From: JAVBJN01 sp031546985
GTDB taxonomy: Bacteria; Bacteroidota; Bacteroidia; Chitinophagales; Chitinophagaceae
Assembly (NCBI GenBank): GCA_031546985.1
Contig: JAVBJN010000078.1
Location: forward strand, 1 to 53,088
Direction: 5' to 3'
DNA: 53,088 bases
The notes under the pieces are model-generated. The model was not told where the DNA came from. It searched no databases and worked only from the letters and a program-made list of their open reading frames with translations. Shown in pieces: positions 41,601 to 50,615 of this stretch (within the stretch, counting starts at the first letter, position 1; every line of letters starts with the position of its first letter). The position numbers and the translations under genes are program-made.

Positions 41601-42380
41601 ATGACAGCCAACTTAAAGAGTGTTTTAATGGATGCCGCCAAAGCTGGCGGCAAAGTGATTGCCGATAATTTTGACGGTACTTTCGAGATCAGCAGCAAGG
41701 ATACCATCAACAACCTGGTAACCGAAGTAGACAAGAATTCGGAGACGGCCATCATTGATGTGATAAGGGCATCATACCCCGAGCACTATATCCTGAGCGA
41801 AGAGATCGGTGCGCTGAGCATGGATTCTGACTACAAATGGATCATAGACCCTATTGACGGAACGGTAAACTTCGCGCATGGTATTCCCATCTGCTGCGTA
41901 AGCATCGGGCTGGAGTACAAGGGCGAATTGCTGATGGGCGTGGTGTATAACCCGATGATGAACGAACTGTTCTTTGCCGAAAAGGGCAAGGGCGCGTTCC
42001 TCAACGAAAAACCCATCAAGGTATCGGCCAAGGCCAAGCTGGAAAGCGCCTGCCTGGTAACCGGGTTTCCCTACAAATGGGTAGATGTGGGCGCCGATCC
42101 TATCAAGGTGTTTGAGCGTTTCATTCGCCAGGGATTGCCTGTACGCCGCCTCGGCAGTGCGGCTATTGACCTGTGCTGGGTAGCCTGCGGCCGCTTCGAC
42201 GGTTTTTGGGAATACAACCTCAACCCCTGGGATATTGCTGCCGGTTACCTCATTATTGCCGAAGCTGGCGGCCGCATCTCCAACTTTAAAGGCGAGGCCT
42301 ACTCGGTATACGAGAAGCAAACGCTGGCTACCAATGGCCGCATACATGAAGATATGCTGCGGGTGATCAACGAAGGATAA
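41601..42380 (+). CDS. Inositol monophosphatase family protein (SuhB/CysQ-like)
   Basis: A 259-residue Mg2+-dependent phosphatase. The ATG at 41601 is preferred over a GTG seven codons upstream. The metal-binding residues are visible: ILSEEIG (Glu67/68), the block WIIDPIDGTVNFAHG with Asp83 and Asp86, and NPWDIAAGYLIIAEAGG near the C-terminus with the fourth acidic ligand. The family hydrolyses inositol-1-phosphate, PAP or related phosphates; SuhB-type is the most likely but not proven. It is followed 49 bases later by thiL, possibly co-transcribed, and diverges from the GT2 gene. Confidence 0.92.
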   Translation: MTANLKSVLMDAAKAGGKVIADNFDGTFEISSKDTINNLVTEVDKNSETAIIDVIRASYPEHYILSEEIGALSMDSDYKWIIDPIDGTVNFAHGIPICCVSIGLEYKGELLMGVVYNPMMNELFFAEKGKGAFLNEKPIKVSAKAKLESACLVTGFPYKWVDVGADPIKVFERFIRQGLPVRRLGSAAIDLCWVACGRFDGFWEYNLNPWDIAAGYLIIAEAGGRISNFKGEAYSVYEKQTLATNGRIHEDMLRVINEG

Positions 42381-42429
42381 GCCCGCCCCCAATACATTTA
42401 CATACAACTGGCTGCAGCCAAAATAAAAT

Positions 42430-43470
42430 ATGGACGAACAGACAAGAACAGAAATTTCTGAACTGGGAGAGTTTGGATTGATAGAGCATTTGACCCGCAA
42501 CAACGAAACCCGTAACGCCGGTACCCTGGTAAGCGTGGGTGACGATGGCGCGGTGATCGACAATTTTGGAAAGCAAACGGTGGTATCTACCGATCTGTTG
42601 GTAGAAGGCGTGCATTTCGACCTGATGTATACGCCATTGAAGCACCTGGGTTATAAATGCATAGTAGTAAACCTGAGCGATATTTACGCCATGAATGCCA
42701 CACCTACCCAGGTAACGCTGAGCATCGCCATCTCTAACCGCTTTTCGGTAGAGTCGCTGGATGAGTTTTATGAAGGTGTATACCTGGCTTGCGAGCGTTA
42801 TGGTGTAGACCTGGTGGGCGGCGATACCACCAGCTCGCAAAAAGGATTTGTAATATCTGTTACCGCGATTGGCGAAGTAGCCCCTAATAAGTTTGTGCTG
42901 CGCAGCGGTGCCCAAAAAGGCGACCTGGTGTGCGTGAGCGGCGATCTGGGTGCGGCTTACCTGGGACTTACCTTGCTGGAGCGCGAAAAGAAAATTTTTC
43001 TGGAGCACCCCGGCGTGCAGCCCGATCTCGAAAATAAATCATACCTCGTAGGCCGCCTGCTGAAACCCGAAGCCCGCAAAAGCGTGTCGGAGTGGCTGGC
43101 AGAGCAGGAAATTATGCCCACCTCGATGATGGACATCAGCGATGGCCTCAGTTCCGAATTGCAGCATATTTGTAAGCAAAGCAGTGTAGGTTGTGTGATT
43201 TATGAAGAGAAGCTGCCCATGCATGAGCAAATGCGCGAAACCGCTTTTGGCCTTAACATAGATCCTACCATGTGCGCCCTCAATGGTGGCGAAGATTATG
43301 AATTGCTGTTTACAGTAAAGCAGGAAGAATACGATAAGATAGTAACCTCAGAAGAAATCAGTGTAATTGGTTATATTACAGAGGCAGAGAATGGTTTAAA
43401 ACTCATTACCCGTGGTGGAAATGAGCACAAACTGGTGGCTCAGGGCTGGAATCATTTGGATAAAGGCTAG
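42430..43470 (+). CDS. thiL: Thiamine-monophosphate kinase
   Basis: A 346-residue AIRS/PurM-fold kinase that phosphorylates thiamine monophosphate to thiamine pyrophosphate. Seen: SVGDDGAVI (Asp38, Asp39), DLLVEGVHFDL, VNLSDIYAMNATP, LVGGDTTSS, SGDLGAAYLGL, MMDISDGLSSELQHI and NGGEDYELLF, which together cover the Mg-ATP and TMP sites. Length is at the upper end for ThiL. No other thiamine genes or TPP riboswitch are nearby. It follows the IMPase gene by 49 bases. Confidence 0.95.
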   Translation: MDEQTRTEISELGEFGLIEHLTRNNETRNAGTLVSVGDDGAVIDNFGKQTVVSTDLLVEGVHFDLMYTPLKHLGYKCIVVNLSDIYAMNATPTQVTLSIAISNRFSVESLDEFYEGVYLACERYGVDLVGGDTTSSQKGFVISVTAIGEVAPNKFVLRSGAQKGDLVCVSGDLGAAYLGLTLLEREKKIFLEHPGVQPDLENKSYLVGRLLKPEARKSVSEWLAEQEIMPTSMMDISDGLSSELQHICKQSSVGCVIYEEKLPMHEQMRETAFGLNIDPTMCALNGGEDYELLFTVKQEEYDKIVTSEEISVIGYITEAENGLKLITRGGNEHKLVAQGWNHLDKG

Positions 43471-43598
43471 TATATTTAAAAAAATATTTACCTTTTTTCA
43501 AAAGCATTTTTAAATTTATAGATGATTTGCGGAAATCTGCCCAGGCAGGAACGCGCAAAAGGAACCCAAACAATATTTCAACAAGAAAAATATTCTTC

Positions 43599-44096
43599 AT
43601 GAAGAAAGGTTTACTTAAGTCTGTATTTGGTATGGTATGGGTAATGCTGTTTGGCGCAATGGCCATCAGTTCCTGTAACCAGGATGCCTGCTCCGACATT
43701 ACATGTCAGAACGGTGCTATTTGCCGCGAAGGTTCCTGCCAGTGCCCGGTAGGCTACGAAGGGCCTTATTGTGAGCAGTTTGTATATACCAAATTCCTCG
43801 GTACCTATTCCGGTACTATCCGCTATAATGAGGAGAATCCGCAAAATGCTACCATTGAAATTCGTCCGGGCGATGCGCCGAACAAAGTACTGTTCAGGTT
43901 CCCTAACGATCCATACACCGAGTATATGGCTTTTGTAGATGGTACCACCATCCGCAACGGAAGTTTTGTAAACAGCATTGGTAATACTTATACCATTTCT
44001 GGCTATGTAGAAGAAAAAAAGGTGTCTATTAATGTAGTAGCAGCTTATATCGACGAAAACAAAGACGCCAGCACCTTTAACGGTATGAAGCAATAA
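43599..44096 (+). CDS. EGF-like domain lipoprotein
   Basis: A 165-residue protein. The ATG at 43599 starts a signal peptide (MKKGLLKSVFGMVWVMLFGAMA) with lipobox ISSC; longer in-frame starts are not supported. Just after the lipidated Cys comes an EGF-like unit with six cysteines: ACSDITCQNGAICREG, then SCQCPVGYEGPYC, the laminin/EGF CxCxxGYxGxxC signature. The remaining ~100 residues are a beta-rich domain (FLGTYSGTIRY, ATIEIRPGD). EGF domains are unusual in bacteria but recur in Bacteroidota surface lipoproteins, where they probably space ligand-binding domains. The upstream region is AT-rich. Confidence 0.85.
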   Translation: MKKGLLKSVFGMVWVMLFGAMAISSCNQDACSDITCQNGAICREGSCQCPVGYEGPYCEQFVYTKFLGTYSGTIRYNEENPQNATIEIRPGDAPNKVLFRFPNDPYTEYMAFVDGTTIRNGSFVNSIGNTYTISGYVEEKKVSINVVAAYIDENKDASTFNGMKQ

Positions 44097-44123
44097 TCAG
44101 CAAGTTCATATTATTACAACATA

Positions 44124-44156
44124 AGAGGGTTCCCAAATGGGAACCCTCTGTTATTT
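44124..44156 (+). terminator. Terminator of the EGF lipoprotein gene
   Basis: AGAGGGTTCCC (44124-44134) pairs perfectly with GGGAACCCTCT (44139-44149) around loop AAAT, followed by a T-rich tail. Confidence 0.9.
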
Positions 44157-44215
44157 TATGCGTAAAGATTAGGCGGGTTTGCTGCGGGTAAGATTTAAAC
44201 ATAAGCAATGCTTCC

Positions 44216-44275
44216 TTGTATTGTTCATCCTGCACCCCGACGAAGGAGGGGGAAGCGGGATCTCTAGGAGAACTT
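44216..44275. repeat. Degenerate TTCATCCTG...GGATCTC intergenic element
   Basis: Contains TTCATCCTGCACCCCGACG, then GAAGGAGGGGG and CGGGATCTC. It resembles the ends of the 113-bp elements at 52.5-53.1 kb (TGTCATGCTGCCCCGG ... GCAGCATCTCA) and is probably a decayed relative. No ORF is supported here. Confidence 0.4.
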
Positions 44276-44328
44276 ACATGTAAAAGGTGCTGCTGCTTGC
44301 AGGGCAGCATAACATCTTTTTTCCAGCA

Positions 44329-45147
44329 TCAGGTAACGATCATAAACTGGTCGGCATCGTTCAGGAAACGAAACTGCCTGCGTACTTCGGTCAGGTGGCT
44401 GCGGGATAAGGTATAGGTATGCACCGCAGCCTCGCCCTGGTTGGTGCATACTGTAGCACCCAGCGGGTCTATAATAGAACTATCGCCACTGTGGTACACA
44501 CCATTACCATCATCGCCTACCCGGTTTACCCCAATGGTATAACATTGGTTTTCAATAGCACGGGCGGTGAGCAGCGATTTCCACGCAAAACTCCTGCGCT
44601 CCGGCCAGTTGGCCACATACACCAGCACATCATATTCCGGCTCCAGCTCGGTATGGCCATTGTGGCTTTCTGAGGGTTGCTGCTGCTGCCTGGCCCAGGT
44701 GGGGAACCGCAGGTCATAACAGATCTGAAGGTTCAGTTTCCAGCCCTTTACACTGGCAATAAGGCGACTGTCGCCAGCAGTATAATGTTCTTCTTCGTGT
44801 GCATAACTAAACAGGTGACGTTTGTTATAGGTACCATACTGTCCGGTAGGCAGCATCCAGATCAGGCGATTGTAATACAGGCCTTCTTCTTCAATGATAA
44901 GGCTGCCGCAAAGAATAATTCTGCGCTGGCGGGCCTGCTGGGTCATCCAGTTTATGGTAGGGCCGTCCATAGGCTCTGCCAGGCGCTCTGGCTGCATGCT
45001 AAAGCCGGTGCTGAACATCTCTGGGAGGAATACGACCTCGGCATGTGCGGGCAATGTATTGAGCATTTGTTCCAGCATAAGCCGGTTGGCCGCAGGATCT
45101 TCCCACACCAAGTTGGCTTGTACGATAGATATGTTCAGATCGGCCAT
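44329..45147 (-). CDS. Nitrilase superfamily amidase (omega-amidase, YafV-like)
   Basis: A 272-residue protein with the Glu-Lys-Cys catalytic triad: Glu43 in LPEMFSTGF, Lys109 in YNKRHLF and Cys143 in ICYDLRFP. The fold start LNISIVQANLVWEDP is typical. The STGF variant after the Glu is characteristic of YafV/omega-amidases, which deaminate alpha-ketoglutaramate or alpha-ketosuccinamate in metabolite repair. It lies 15 bases downstream of recX on the same strand and is probably the last gene of the uvrD-recX transcript. No Shine-Dalgarno is visible. Confidence 0.92.
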   Translation of the reverse strand: MADLNISIVQANLVWEDPAANRLMLEQMLNTLPAHAEVVFLPEMFSTGFSMQPERLAEPMDGPTINWMTQQARQRRIILCGSLIIEEEGLYYNRLIWMLPTGQYGTYNKRHLFSYAHEEEHYTAGDSRLIASVKGWKLNLQICYDLRFPTWARQQQQPSESHNGHTELEPEYDVLVYVANWPERRSFAWKSLLTARAIENQCYTIGVNRVGDDGNGVYHSGDSSIIDPLGATVCTNQGEAAVHTYTLSRSHLTEVRRQFRFLNDADQFMIVT

Positions 45148-45162
45148 TTTCTATTGGTTTCG

Positions 45163-45642
45163 TTATTCCGTTTCTCCGGCTTCGTTTTGTTTAACCTGTT
45201 TCAACATTTCCGAAATCAGGTCGTTCTCAAAGCCTTTGCGCAGCAGGGCATCGCGTGTTTTGCTGGTTCGTTTCCAGTCGTTCGTTTCCTTGCGGTATTC
45301 GGCCCACTTCTTTTCGGTAAGGGTGTGCAGCACATGCAGGTATTCGGTTTCGTCGATCTCCGACAGGCCCGCTTTAATGCAATAGTCGCTTACCTTCCGT
45401 TGCTTTAGTTCCTGCACAATCCGTTTTTTGCCCCAGCTCTTTATCCTGAATTTGCCCCTGGCAAAAGCGCGGGCAAACCGCTCTTCGTTCAGGTAGTTTT
45501 CTTCGATCAGCGTAGCGGCGTATTCGTCTGTTTCGGCGTAGCTCGTGCAACCCAGGTCAAACAGTTTTTGCTGTACCTCGCTGTGGCAGCGCTCCTGGTA
45601 GGCGCAGTAGTGTTTTATTTTTTCGAGTATGCTGCTGATCAT
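45163..45642 (-). CDS. recX: RecX family regulatory protein
   Basis: A 159-residue, Lys/Arg/Glu-rich helical protein. RecX proteins are built of three-helix repeats. Here KIKHYCAYQERCHSEVQQKLFDLG is repeat 1, NEERFARAFARGKFRIKSWGKKRIVQELKQRKVSDYCI is repeat 2, and the C-terminal helices are repeat 3. RecX binds RecA filaments and limits recombination. The start overlaps the uvrD/pcrA stop in an ATGA arrangement (translational coupling). Genes for helicase and RecX in one operon is a sensible pairing because both control RecA filaments. Confidence 0.9.
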   Translation of the reverse strand: MISSILEKIKHYCAYQERCHSEVQQKLFDLGCTSYAETDEYAATLIEENYLNEERFARAFARGKFRIKSWGKKRIVQELKQRKVSDYCIKAGLSEIDETEYLHVLHTLTEKKWAEYRKETNDWKRTSKTRDALLRKGFENDLISEMLKQVKQNEAGETE

Positions 45643-47966
45643 TGGTTTTTAACAATGCGCAGTTTAGCATAGTTGAGCATTATTTTTTTCTGTCCGCCAC
45701 CGGTAGCAAAAAAGATGGTGGCGATCCTGTTTTGCGGTCCGCCTTCCATACTTACTACCTTGCCAAAGCCAAATTTCTGGTGCTCTACTTCCATGCCCAC
45801 TTGCAGGCCGGAGGTATCGTCGCCATCAAAATCGGCAGAGGGCTGGTGGGGTTTTATCGCAGCAGCCAGCGGTTTGAGTCCTGGCGTAGCAGAGGTGGTA
45901 GTGCCTGTGCGTTTAGGCGCAAATGTAGCGCCTGGTTTGGAGCCTTCGGTTTTGCGGGTAAAGCCTTGTCCGGCTCCGCCACCTGCATTGCGCATGCCTC
46001 CGCCTGAGAAGCTGCGGTCGAGGTATTTATCGGGAATCTCGTCTATAAAGCGGCTGGGTTCGTTTTGTACCAGCTGGCCAAAACGGTAGCGGCTTTGTGC
46101 AAAGGTGATCCAGAGTTTGGTTTTGGCACGGGTTACAGCCACGTAAAACAGGCGGCGCTCCTCTTCCAGATCGTTGCGGTCGTTGATGCTCATGGCGCTG
46201 GGGAACAGGTTTTCTTCGAGCCCTACGTTAAATACGCAAGGGAATTCCAGCCCTTTGGCCGCGTGAATGGTCATCAGTTTCACCACATCCGCGTCTTCCT
46301 CATTCTCATCCTTTACATCGGTGAGCAGGGTAATCTGCTGCAGGTAATTGCCCAGGTCTTTATTGGTGATTTCGCCTTCTTCATCAGGTGTTTCTGTAAA
46401 TTCTTTGATGGAGTTGAGCAACTCCTGCACGTTTTCGTAACGGGCCAGGCCTTCTACGGTTTTATCGTTGTGCAGGTCCTGCACCAATCCAGAGTGCTTG
46501 CCCACCGCGTGCGCTACTTCGTAAGCGTTTTTGGTTTCCAGCATGGTTTGAAAACTCTTGATCAGGATCACAAAGTTTTCGATGGCATTGAGTGTGTTGC
46601 CTTTAATGCCTGCGGATTGCGGCTGTTGCAGGATTTCCCAGAAGGTTACATTGTGCTGGTCTGCCGCTACAATAATGCGGTCTACCGTGGTTTTGCCAAT
46701 GCCCCTGGCCGGGTAGTTGATGATGCGCTTAATGGCTTCTTCATCGCGGCTGTTGACCACTGCCCGCATGTAGGCCACGTAATCTTTAATCTCCTTGCGT
46801 TGGTAGAACGAAAGGCCGCCATAGATCTTGTACGGAATGCTTAACCGGCGCAGGCTTTCCTCGAAAGAACGGCTTTGCGCATTGGTGCGGTACAGGATGG
46901 CAAAATCTTTATTGTCGTAGTGGTTGCGCAGCTTTTGCTCAATAATGGCATCGGCCACAAAACGGCCTTCGTCGTTATCGGTAAGGGTGCGCGCCAGTTT
47001 AATTTTATCGCCTTCGGTATTGTCGGTCCAGAGGGTTTTCTGGATCTGGTTTTTGTTGTTGGAAATTACTTCGTTGGCTACATCCAATATGCTTTTGGTA
47101 CAGCGGTAGTTCTGCTCCAACTTCACCACTTTTACATCGTCGTAGTCTTTTTCGAACTGCAGAATGTTTTCTACCGTAGCGCCACGGAAGGAGTAGATAC
47201 TCTGCGCATCATCGCCCACCACGCAAATGTTTTCGTGCACGGCGCCCAGCAGTTTAATGATCTGGTACTGGGAGATGTTGGTATCCTGGTACTCATCAAT
47301 CATAATGTATTTAAAACGGTGCTGGTACTTGGCCAGTACTTCGGGAAAATAACGCAGCAGTTTATACATGTTAAACAGCAGGTCGTCAAAATCCATAGCC
47401 CCGTTCTTGAAGGTGCGCTTGGCATACGCATCGTAGATCTGCCCGATCACAGGCATTTTGCGCTGTACATCATCTTTCTGGATCATAGCATCGCGCATGT
47501 ACTCTTCCGGGCCAATCAGGTTGTTTTTGGCAGCAGAGATGCGGCTCAGTACAAGGTTGGGTTTATAGTGCTTATCGTCGAGGTCCTTTTCGTTGATAAT
47601 GCCTTTGATTACGCTCTTGGCATCATCAGAATCGTAAATGGTAAAGTTGCTGGGGTAGCCCATTTTCTCCGCTTCCATACGCAGGATGCGGGCAAATACG
47701 GAGTGGAACGTACCAATATATAAATTGCGGGCTTCGGAGCCGCCCAGGATTTTTCCGATACGCTCTTTCATCTCGGCTGCGGCCTTGTTGGTAAAGGTCA
47801 GCGCCAGTATATTAAATGCATCCACCCCATTTTTCATAAGGTGGGCAATGCGGGTGGTCAATACTTTGGTTTTTCCCGATCCGGCACCTGCTACAATCAT
47901 CAATGGGCCATCGCGGTGCATTACTGCTTCTTTTTGTCGGTCGTTGAGTCCTTGTAAATAATCCAT
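45639..47966 (-). CDS. ATP-dependent 3'-5' DNA helicase, UvrD/PcrA family
   Basis: A 775-residue SF1A helicase. Q motif LNDRQKEAV, Walker A GAGSGKT (27-33), TFTNKAAAEMKERI, DEYQDTN, GDDAQSIYSFRGA, EQNYRCTKSI, TIHAAKGLEFPCVF and VAVTRAKTKL cover all conserved motifs. After the core, about 75 residues of Gly/Pro/Thr-rich linker lead to a C-terminal Tudor-like domain (MEVEHQKFGFGKVVSMEGG), as in PcrA, which contacts RNA polymerase. Role: mismatch and excision repair and removal of RecA filaments. First gene of the leftward uvrD-recX-amidase run. Confidence 0.95.
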   Translation of the reverse strand: MDYLQGLNDRQKEAVMHRDGPLMIVAGAGSGKTKVLTTRIAHLMKNGVDAFNILALTFTNKAAAEMKERIGKILGGSEARNLYIGTFHSVFARILRMEAEKMGYPSNFTIYDSDDAKSVIKGIINEKDLDDKHYKPNLVLSRISAAKNNLIGPEEYMRDAMIQKDDVQRKMPVIGQIYDAYAKRTFKNGAMDFDDLLFNMYKLLRYFPEVLAKYQHRFKYIMIDEYQDTNISQYQIIKLLGAVHENICVVGDDAQSIYSFRGATVENILQFEKDYDDVKVVKLEQNYRCTKSILDVANEVISNNKNQIQKTLWTDNTEGDKIKLARTLTDNDEGRFVADAIIEQKLRNHYDNKDFAILYRTNAQSRSFEESLRRLSIPYKIYGGLSFYQRKEIKDYVAYMRAVVNSRDEEAIKRIINYPARGIGKTTVDRIIVAADQHNVTFWEILQQPQSAGIKGNTLNAIENFVILIKSFQTMLETKNAYEVAHAVGKHSGLVQDLHNDKTVEGLARYENVQELLNSIKEFTETPDEEGEITNKDLGNYLQQITLLTDVKDENEEDADVVKLMTIHAAKGLEFPCVFNVGLEENLFPSAMSINDRNDLEEERRLFYVAVTRAKTKLWITFAQSRYRFGQLVQNEPSRFIDEIPDKYLDRSFSGGGMRNAGGGAGQGFTRKTEGSKPGATFAPKRTGTTTSATPGLKPLAAAIKPHQPSADFDGDDTSGLQVGMEVEHQKFGFGKVVSMEGGPQNRIATIFFATGGGQKKIMLNYAKLRIVKNQ

Positions 47967-48101
47967 TCTGCAAACTTACCAAAAAGGGAGGGTAGGAAAA
48001 AGACAGAGGAGCCCTAAAGCCGCTTATTTATCAAAACGGTTTATGGCCTATTACGGGCAGGTAAATTGGAGGTGATTATCTGCTGGTTATACTTCTATGT
48101 T

Positions 48102-48692
48102 TTAGTTCATAGAAGTAGTGCTGGGTTTAAGCTGCTGCAACTCTACATTGATGGTGATGGCCACATCTTCGCCAACGGCCTGCTTGCCGCCCGAAACCTT
48201 AAAATCGTTGCGGTTGATGGTGGTGCTGGCCCGGAAACCAGCTTTGGTATTACCGTTCTCGTCCTTTACTGTACCGCCGTAGATTACCGCAAACACTACT
48301 TTTTGGGTAATGCCCCGGATGGTAAGATTGCCTTCCAGTTTGTAATAGCTGCCTTTGGTTTTGCGGATGGCCGTGCTTTTAAAGACCATATCGGGATAGT
48401 TGCCCGAATCAAAATAATCGGCGGTCTGGAGTTGTTTATCCCGTGTTTCATTATCGGTATCTACACTGGTAATGGCTACGGTAAAATCGACTTCGGCATC
48501 GGTAAAATCGGGTTTGGCAGACTTTACCGTTCCGTTAAAGGTTTTAAAAGTGCCCTCTACATCAGAAATGATGAGATGTTTAATGGTAAACCTTACGGAG
48601 GAGTGTGCCTTGTCTACCTGCCAGGTGCTCTTTTGCGCTATAGCCAGTTGGGTTACGGTGCAGAAAATGAGGAGAAAAAGTAACTGTTTCAT
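48102..48692 (-). CDS. YceI-like periplasmic protein
   Basis: A 196-residue protein with signal peptide MKQLLFLLIFCTVTQLAIAQ. Family blocks follow: WQVDKAHSSVRFTIKHLIISDVEGTF, ITSVDTDNETRDKQLQTADYFDSGNYPDMVFKST and YKLEGNLTIRGITQKVVF, ending with NRNDFKVSG. YceI proteins form lipocalin-like barrels that bind polyisoprenoids; the in vivo role is uncertain. The ATG is preceded on its strand by CGTAATTTCGTA, a near -7 box. Single-gene unit. Confidence 0.93.
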   Translation of the reverse strand: MKQLLFLLIFCTVTQLAIAQKSTWQVDKAHSSVRFTIKHLIISDVEGTFKTFNGTVKSAKPDFTDAEVDFTVAITSVDTDNETRDKQLQTADYFDSGNYPDMVFKSTAIRKTKGSYYKLEGNLTIRGITQKVVFAVIYGGTVKDENGNTKAGFRASTTINRNDFKVSGGKQAVGEDVAITINVELQQLKPSTTSMN

Positions 48693-48802
48693 AGCTCTGA
48701 TGGTGTGATACGAAATTACGAAATAGGAGCTTGCAACGGTGCCGGGAATTTAGTAAAGTATTTATTTAACATGATAACTGGCGGCTTTGTTCGATAAGGG
48801 GC

Positions 48803-48832
48803 ATAAAAAAAGCAGCCCGAAGGCTGCTCTCT
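48803..48832 (-). terminator. Terminator of the papain-like lipoprotein gene
   Basis: Read on the minus strand, AGCAGCC-TTCG-GGCTGCT (48811-48828) is a 7-bp stem with a stable UUCG tetraloop, followed by seven Ts. Confidence 0.93.
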
Positions 48833-48858
48833 CCATTGTGCTATGGTTCAGATAGCGA

Positions 48859-49878
48859 TTAATAGACGGAATAAGCTTCCCATGCAATGGTTGGAAATGC
48901 GGTGTAGCTAATGTAGCCAAAGCCGCCTGTGCTCCAACCGGTACCCCATGAGTTGAGTATTTTAAAGGCTTGCAGGTTATCATCCCAACCGGTGATCACT
49001 ACGCAGTGACCGCCTTTGTAAGGGCCTGAGATACCTGCATAAACCTGGTTGGCCCCGAGTGACTGGAAATTCTGGTATATATCCATACCAATCACAACAG
49101 GTTTGTTGGTGTATACAGAGTTTTTAATGGCAGCGATCATAGAGGCCGGTGTGTAGCTCTGGTAGCTGGCCCAGATAAGGCTATAGCCATTGATCTTGTT
49201 TTGTGCCGCGTTTGCGTTTTCGGTAGCACCCGGCATGTTATCGCAACCGTTGCTGGCGCTGTAAGGCATCAGATCCCAGGTGCAGATACCGGTACTTTGT
49301 GCAAAGGAGAGCACGGTGCTGATAAAGGCGCCGCTGCCGCAGTTGCCCACACCGCCTGCTTTGGTCTGGTTGTACAGGTACTCCGGACTCAGCATGTTGG
49401 CCGTGGTGGTATAAGCGCTGGCGTTGGTTGCTTTCTTTTTAAGGAAAGAGGTAGCGCCGTAGCCAACCGCCCAACCGGTGCAACTGCCTTCGCCGCCCTG
49501 GTTACCGGGTACCGGCATGTCCAGTGAGAAAATAGCAGGTGCTGTTGCCTGTGGCGGTGTTGTGCTGCCCGATCCGCTGCCTTTGCCTTTGGTAGACAGT
49601 TTGGGAGCGCTGGCGCTGGTGTTGCTTTTCTTGGCCAGGCTGCTGGGGTCAAAAAAGCCCGGATCTGTCATTTGATAACGGGGCAGTTTTTCCAGCACGG
49701 CAACCGGAGAACGCATGGCGCCCATAGGCATTGTAAGTTCTTCCTGGTTGTTGCCGTTAAGCGCGGGCTGCAGGTTGGTAGCATCCTTTTTACAGGAAAA
49801 CAGAGAGGTCATAACTAAGGTAACAGCAGTTACCATTACCGCTCCCTTAAGAGCAGCTGCACTTTTAGTCGTTTTCAT
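48859..49878 (-). CDS. Papain-like (C1A) cysteine protease lipoprotein
   Basis: A 339-residue protein. The ATG at 49878 gives a signal peptide with lipobox SLFSC (Cys29), so the protein is probably a lipoprotein; an upstream in-frame ATG adds ten residues without benefit. A Ser/Gly/Thr-rich linker (about 88-112) precedes the catalytic domain. Catalytic Cys133 lies in NQGGEGSCTGWAVGY, His291 in GGHCVVITGW and Asn309 in KILNSWGTGWS, the complete papain triad. There is no clear propeptide of the cathepsin type. The role is secreted proteolysis; the substrate is unknown. About 40-bp imperfect direct repeats lie upstream. Confidence 0.88.
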   Translation of the reverse strand: MKTTKSAAALKGAVMVTAVTLVMTSLFSCKKDATNLQPALNGNNQEELTMPMGAMRSPVAVLEKLPRYQMTDPGFFDPSSLAKKSNTSASAPKLSTKGKGSGSGSTTPPQATAPAIFSLDMPVPGNQGGEGSCTGWAVGYGATSFLKKKATNASAYTTTANMLSPEYLYNQTKAGGVGNCGSGAFISTVLSFAQSTGICTWDLMPYSASNGCDNMPGATENANAAQNKINGYSLIWASYQSYTPASMIAAIKNSVYTNKPVVIGMDIYQNFQSLGANQVYAGISGPYKGGHCVVITGWDDNLQAFKILNSWGTGWSTGGFGYISYTAFPTIAWEAYSVY

Positions 49879-49920
49879 AAACAAGCAAAATGTTTTGTGG
49901 TGGTTCAAAATAGGGTTCCT

Positions 49921-50088
49921 GCATACTGTGGTTCAGGCAGTGTACAGTTGTTTTTCCATAAGTGCAATGTTGGTTGGGGGCAGGCGCGATGGCTCAGTGC
50001 TGAATACGATCTGTGGTTTATATTCAGTTAAGAACCATTTTTCCAGAATCATACATTGTGGTTCAGGCAATATATAATGTTCCCATAC
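49921..50088. repeat. Two ~40-bp imperfect direct repeats upstream of the papain-like gene
   Basis: TGTGGTTCAGGCA occurs at 49927-49939 and 50057-50069. Flanking sequence also agrees (CATAC before; RTRTAyARTGTT and CCATA after). The spacing is 130 bp. Confidence 0.55.
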
Positions 50089-50561
50089 CGTTTTTAAATA
50101 AGCTGTTTGGTTAATGCCGGAGAAAGGATTAGGATACAATGGTTGGGTTGCAGTAAATCCGTTCCGGCCTGAGGGTTGACTTAAGTGGTTGCGTGGTTGA
50201 TAAAAGACCTCTGTTTTTTCAAAGAGCTGGATCCGGTTACAAATATCTGATCAGAAACTGAATTTAGAACATTTCTTATGATTATTCATAATAATTTCTC
50301 GAAAAAATAATTCAAATATTTAGAATTGGGTTTGGTCTTATGCCCGCGCTAACAGTATGGATATGTATTAAGTATTTTATTATCAATACATTATCAATAT
50401 CTGACGATTTGGGCGAAATTATGGTTTTTTGAGAATTCGGTAAAAGTAAAAGATCATTTATTCTCAAATTAATATATGAACAGGGGCAAAAACAGGCTGT
50501 ATTTATGGTGAAAAAGACCCTGAAACAGGCGAAAGATAGCGCCGGAATGGGCTAAAAAATT
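50089..50561. other. AT-rich intergenic region upstream of rho, no clear gene
   Basis: About 470 bases of mostly AT-rich DNA between the repeat pair and the rho promoter. It contains homopolymeric stretches and ATTATCAATA-type words (around 50381-50400). I see only tiny ORFs, such as a Lys-rich 16-codon one at 50505-50555, with no support. Confidence 0.5.
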
Positions 50562-50592
50562 TTTGCGGAACAAAAAAGATGTTGTAAACTTG
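50562..50592 (+). promoter_or_regulatory. Promoter of rho
   Basis: TTTG (50562-50565), exactly 19 bases, then TAAACTTG (50585-50592), one base from TAnnTTTG. The same 19-base spacing occurs at the MarR promoter. The ATG at 50712 implies a leader of roughly 110 bases. Confidence 0.5.
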
Positions 50593-50615
50593 CCATTGAA
50601 CAATACGAATCATTG

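Noticed and set aside
46065..47723. Long plus-strand open frames (259 and 282 codons) across the uvrD/pcrA gene
   Set aside because: The minus-strand helicase carries every SF1A motif; the plus-strand frames have no recognisable domain and no promoter or RBS.
49933..50139. 68-codon minus-strand ORF in the gap upstream of the papain-like gene
   Set aside because: It covers the two direct repeats, has no signal peptide or motif and no SD; a chance ORF is more likely.
50505..50555. Lys-rich 16-codon ORF upstream of rho that could be a leader peptide
   Set aside because: It lies before the predicted rho promoter, so it would not be in the rho leader, and no hairpin switch is visible.
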